Assembly (NCBI RefSeq): GCF_001424105.1
Contig: NZ_LMQH01000011.1
Span: forward strand, 275,827 to 339,826
DNA from: Chryseobacterium sp. Leaf394
GTDB taxonomy: Bacteria > Bacteroidota > Bacteroidia > Flavobacteriales > Weeksellaceae
DNA length: 64,000 nt
Direction: 5' to 3'
Positions within the stretch are counted from its first letter, which is position 1; the number at the start of each line of letters is the position of its first letter. Both the position numbers and the translations under genes were made by a program. A model generated the notes under the pieces. That model saw only the letters and a program-made list of their open reading frames with translations. It was not told where the DNA came from and searched no databases. Positions 60,983-64,000 of this stretch are shown here, piece by piece.

Positions 60983-62010
60983 ACGAGAATTCCATTTTTA
61001 GATGTAATCGGATCCGGAAGTTCAGTTTCGCCTGTCATTTGAAGAAGGTCAATCTCAATAGTTCTGCAAATAGAAAGCATCGGAATATCAAACATCAGTC
61101 CTTCAAACGGGTTTTCAGAATAGTCTCCTACGAGCTCCATAATAATATAAATCCATCCGATTGTGATACAAAATGGGATGGAAGCCCAGATTCCCCAGTC
61201 TCCCAATTTTGAAAATTCACTTACCAATCCCAAAGGAAGAAGCATGATAAAAATGATGTTGAAGATAAATGCGGTGCTGGCAAACTGCCTTGGAAGCGGG
61301 AATTTTTTGATTCTTTCCGCCTGTCCCTGCAACGTGTAAAACTCAGTGAGACAATCCTGCAACTGCATCTGATTGAAGTCTGAAATTGCATTCATGTTTT
61401 TAAGTTCATTAATATCTTTTCCCTGTTGAGAGACAAGATAAGTAGCAAAATTTTTGTAGTGAGACTGCAGTTCACATTCTTCTTCAGACAAATATTTGTT
61501 TAGAAAAATCGGTGTTCTGCCATAATCTGAAAATCCTGCCCTGATCAATCTGTTTCTCTTCAGATCCGTATTTTTGATCTTGTCTTCTTCGTCTTTGATG
61601 TGTTCCCATTCTGCAGGGATAAGACTTTGTTCACGGAAAGCATACAGCCAAGCAATATGACGGTACACAATTTTTTTTCTGCGTTCTTCCAGATCAAATT
61701 TTCCTACCTCTTCATTATTGGTATCAAAAGCGTAGACCATCGCGGCAAAAGATCTGCTTGTATTGACGATACCTCCCCATATTTTTCTCGCTTCCCAAAG
61801 TCTGTCGTAAGCCTGATTGTTTTTAAAACCAACCAGAAAAGCCTCTGCTGTACCAATTAATGCCACAGGAACCCATGGAATAATCATCCAGTCCCAATGA
61901 TACACGTGAAAAAGTATAGCGATTAATGTACACCAGCAGGAAATGATGATTAAATGAAATCCTGATAGGTTGAGAACCTTTTTGTAGTTGACGTATTTTG
62001 TCGTGATCAT
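60979..62010 (-). CDS. bestrophin family membrane protein (UPF0187)
   Basis: 343 residues. Bestrophin-type features are LLSGFHLIIISCWCTLIAILFHV-like first helix residues, LIGTAEAFLVGFKNNQAYDRLWEARKIWGGIVNTSRSF, and the late FCITIGWIYIIMELVGDYSENPFEG. Bacterial members are pentameric anion- or cation-permeable channels in the inner membrane. The gene converges on the glycosyltransferase with a 4-nt overlap. Confidence 0.92.
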   Translation of the reverse strand: MITTKYVNYKKVLNLSGFHLIIISCWCTLIAILFHVYHWDWMIIPWVPVALIGTAEAFLVGFKNNQAYDRLWEARKIWGGIVNTSRSFAAMVYAFDTNNEEVGKFDLEERRKKIVYRHIAWLYAFREQSLIPAEWEHIKDEEDKIKNTDLKRNRLIRAGFSDYGRTPIFLNKYLSEEECELQSHYKNFATYLVSQQGKDINELKNMNAISDFNQMQLQDCLTEFYTLQGQAERIKKFPLPRQFASTAFIFNIIFIMLLPLGLVSEFSKLGDWGIWASIPFCITIGWIYIIMELVGDYSENPFEGLMFDIPMLSICRTIEIDLLQMTGETELPDPITSKNGILV

Positions 62011-62056
62011 TTGTATATCGTAGTTTGTACAGCCAAGTTAACAAAAACCGTACAAA

Positions 62057-62090
62057 AAAACCTCTAAAAATAATTCAGAGGTTTTAATTT
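62057..62090 (-). terminator. intrinsic terminator of the E1 dehydrogenase gene
   Basis: Reverse strand AAAACCTCT-loop-AGAGGTTTT followed by T residues, directly after the stop. Confidence 0.85.
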
Positions 62091-64000
62091 TTAATATTTC
62101 AACATTTCGTCGATTTTCTTGGTAAGCTTTTCAGCATTGGGAAGCATTTCTTTTTCTAAAATTAAATTAATCGGAACTGCCGGAGTATCCAGCGATCCCA
62201 TCGTTTCAACCGGAGCGTCAAGATATTTGAAACAGTTCTTAGAAATACGGTGTGCGAAGGCTTCAGCAAATGAATTATTGAGTTGTTCTTCAGTTAAAAC
62301 AATACATTTTCCATGTGCTTTTACTCTTTCAAAAATCAGTTCTTCATCCAGAGGAATGATGGTTCTCAAATCGATTACTTCCACTTTTCCACCGAAGTTT
62401 TTCACGGCTTCTTTTGCCCAGTAAACTCCCATTCCGTAAGTGATTACGACAACCGTGTTTCCTTTTTTTATTTCATTTTCGTCAGCTTCAATTACGATTT
62501 TTCCTTTTCCGAAAGGTAAAATATAATCTTCAGCCGGCTCGATGGTTTTTGCATCTTCAGTTCCGGGAACTTTGCTCCAGTAAAGACCTTTATGCTCCAG
62601 CATCACAACTGGATTTGGATCGTAATAAGCTGCTTTCAGTAAACCTTTAAAATCGGCTGCGTTGCTTGGATAAGCGATTTTTATTCCTTTAATATTGGCT
62701 AAAATACTTTCAACACTTCCGCTGTGGTAAGGTCCGCCACCGCCATAAGCTCCAATCGGAACTCTGATAATATTGCTGACAGGAAATTTCCCGTTGCTTA
62801 AATAATTTGATTTTGAAATCTCAGTAATCAACTGATTGATCCCCGGATAAATATAATCGGCAAACTGAACTTCAACAATTGGCTTTAAACCAACTGCACT
62901 CATTCCCGTCGTAGAACCGATGATATATGCTTCCTGAATTGCTGTATTGAAAACTCTTTTGCTTCCAAATTTCTTCCCTAAAGTCACTGTCTCACGGAAA
63001 ACACCGCCAATTCTTTCGCCAACATCCTGTCCGTACAGTAGTGCTTCGGGATGTTTCCACATAATCTCCTGAATGGCATGAATGGCTGCGTCCACCATTA
63101 CGATTTTCTCGCCTCCTTCCGGTTCGCGGGTTCCCACTTCTTCCATAATCGGAGTCGGTGCGAAAATATGCTGCATTACGGTTTCAGGCTTTGGATCTTC
63201 GGCTTTTTGAGCTCTTTCGAAGGCTTCCTCAGCTTCCAGTCTTGCTTTTTTGGTAATCTGCTTTAATAATTCTTCGTCTGTACCAGATTCCAGTAACTGA
63301 TTTCTCAGAATTTCTCCCGGATCTTTTGCTCTGTGTTTGGTCAAATCTTCCTCGTCTCTGTAGAATTCTCTTCGAACTCCGGAAGTATGGTGACCAATTA
63401 AAACGGTTTTTGCACAAACTACCAAAGGCTTTCTCTCAGTTCTTACAAAGTCGACCGCTTTTTTCATTACTTCAAAACTTTGAGTAAAATCGGTTCCGTC
63501 AACTCTCATTCTTCCCAAACCTTCAAAACCTGCCACAAAATCATAGGCATCTACAGTTCTCGCTTCTTCTTTGGTCACAGAAATTCCCCATTCATTATCC
63601 TGAACCAGGAAAATAATTGGCAATTGGTGTAACGCTGCAAACTGAAGTGCTTCACTCACTTCTCCTTCCGTCACAGAATTGTCTCCCAAACTGCAGACAA
63701 CGACAGGATTATTTTCAAATTCCTCCAGTTTAAAATCCTCAATATATTTGATTCCCTGCGCAACTCCTGTTGTAGGAATGGTCTGCATTCCGGTTGCTGA
63801 ACTCTGGTGAATCATCTTCGGCATATTTTCGTTTCTGCTCGAAGGATGGGAATAATACGATCTTCCACCCGAAAAAGGGTCTTCGGCTTTTGCCAACAAT
63901 TGAAGCATCAACTGATAAGGCTCAAAACCAATTCCCAACAAAATACTTTCGTCTCTGTAGTATGGAGAAACCCAGTCTTCTTTTTTCAACTGATAAGCCG
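62091..64000 (-). CDS. 2-oxoacid dehydrogenase E1, fused alpha and beta subunits, 5' end outside window
   Basis: The frame is open to the window edge, so the N-terminus is missing; ~636 residues are visible. It decarboxylates a branched-chain or related 2-oxoacid with thiamine diphosphate and hands the acyl group to an E2 lipoyl protein. The alpha part has SRNENMPKMIHQSSATGMQTIP and the TPP-binding CSLGDNSVTEGEVSEALQF...QDNEWG; the usual GDG reads GDN. The beta part has ALLYGQDVGERIGGVFRET, VEVQFADYIYPGINQL and PIGAYGGGGPYHS. The alpha-beta fusion is typical of Bacteroidetes BCKDH-like E1. E2 and E3 are not in this window. Confidence 0.93.
   Translation of the reverse strand, partial: AYQLKKEDWVSPYYRDESILLGIGFEPYQLMLQLLAKAEDPFSGGRSYYSHPSSRNENMPKMIHQSSATGMQTIPTTGVAQGIKYIEDFKLEEFENNPVVVCSLGDNSVTEGEVSEALQFAALHQLPIIFLVQDNEWGISVTKEEARTVDAYDFVAGFEGLGRMRVDGTDFTQSFEVMKKAVDFVRTERKPLVVCAKTVLIGHHTSGVRREFYRDEEDLTKHRAKDPGEILRNQLLESGTDEELLKQITKKARLEAEEAFERAQKAEDPKPETVMQHIFAPTPIMEEVGTREPEGGEKIVMVDAAIHAIQEIMWKHPEALLYGQDVGERIGGVFRETVTLGKKFGSKRVFNTAIQEAYIIGSTTGMSAVGLKPIVEVQFADYIYPGINQLITEISKSNYLSNGKFPVSNIIRVPIGAYGGGGPYHSGSVESILANIKGIKIAYPSNAADFKGLLKAAYYDPNPVVMLEHKGLYWSKVPGTEDAKTIEPAEDYILPFGKGKIVIEADENEIKKGNTVVVITYGMGVYWAKEAVKNFGGKVEVIDLRTIIPLDEELIFERVKAHGKCIVLTEEQLNNSFAEAFAHRISKNCFKYLDAPVETMGSLDTPAVPINLILEKEMLPNAEKLTKKIDEMLKY

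Overview
The window is a 64 kb chromosomal segment from a low-GC Flavobacteriia bacterium, most likely Chryseobacterium or a close Weeksellaceae relative. The evidence is a protein with a C-terminal type IX secretion sorting domain, a fused E1 alpha/beta 2-oxoacid dehydrogenase, a DnaJ with only two CxxCxGxG motifs, almost no Shine-Dalgarno sequences, and many promoters with the Bacteroidetes -7 box TANNTTTG. I see no prophage, CRISPR array or intact insertion sequence.

Layout. 1-8 kb: a GlcG/HbpS-like fragment, an HTH regulator, small envelope proteins, a CDP-alcohol phosphatidyltransferase-like protein, asnS, rpoN, and an ECF sigma factor with a membrane partner. 8.2-10.4 kb: a 3' tRNA relic, rnpB, a PPK2 kinase and a DUF1573 protein. 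10.5-18.6 kb: valS, a ribokinase and assorted enzymes. 18.6-19.9 kb: an array of ~125-bp repeats beside an XRE-regulator/membrane-protein pair with tandem operators. 20.6-24.4 kb: ribonucleotide reductase, with nrdA and nrdB separated by two small genes and repeats. 24.9-30.2 kb: a MacAB-like ABC exporter operon interrupted by a four-helix-bundle (S23/IVP) gene. 31-37 kb: fused MsrAB, an L,D-transpeptidase, an ABC-2 exporter and a degenerate AAA+ protein. 37.6-46.3 kb: a T9SS cargo, prfB, DedA, DUF808, an acyltransferase and a GH43 enzyme. 46.4-53.7 kb: dnaJ, grpE, mntH, an OmpA-like protein and proS. 53.8-64 kb: a Gly/Trp-rich lipoprotein with an OmpP1-like porin, a ZIP transporter, methyltransferases, a glycosyltransferase, bestrophin and the E1 dehydrogenase.

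Much of the content is housekeeping: three aminoacyl-tRNA synthetases, RF2, RNase P RNA, sigma-54, GrpE/DnaJ and RNR. The rest is envelope, transport and metal homeostasis. The NrdB subunit has the residue pattern of class Id (dimanganese) RNR known from Flavobacterium. This fits with the nearby Nramp transporter, whose promoter carries a perfect palindrome. Intergenic spaces hold several unrelated short repeat families, and these often begin at or overlap a stop codon.

The observations I rate highest are: the class Id NrdB with no ATP-cone in either RNR subunit; an AAA+ protein with altered Walker A and Walker B motifs; an XRE/membrane pair with two helically phased operators over its promoter; a prfB that lacks the canonical frameshift site and instead starts at UUG overlapping a two-codon AUG-UUU-UGA ORF; six genes whose -7 box lies so close to the start codon that the mRNA should be leaderless; and a four-helix-bundle gene inside a transporter operon whose spacers carry related repeats.
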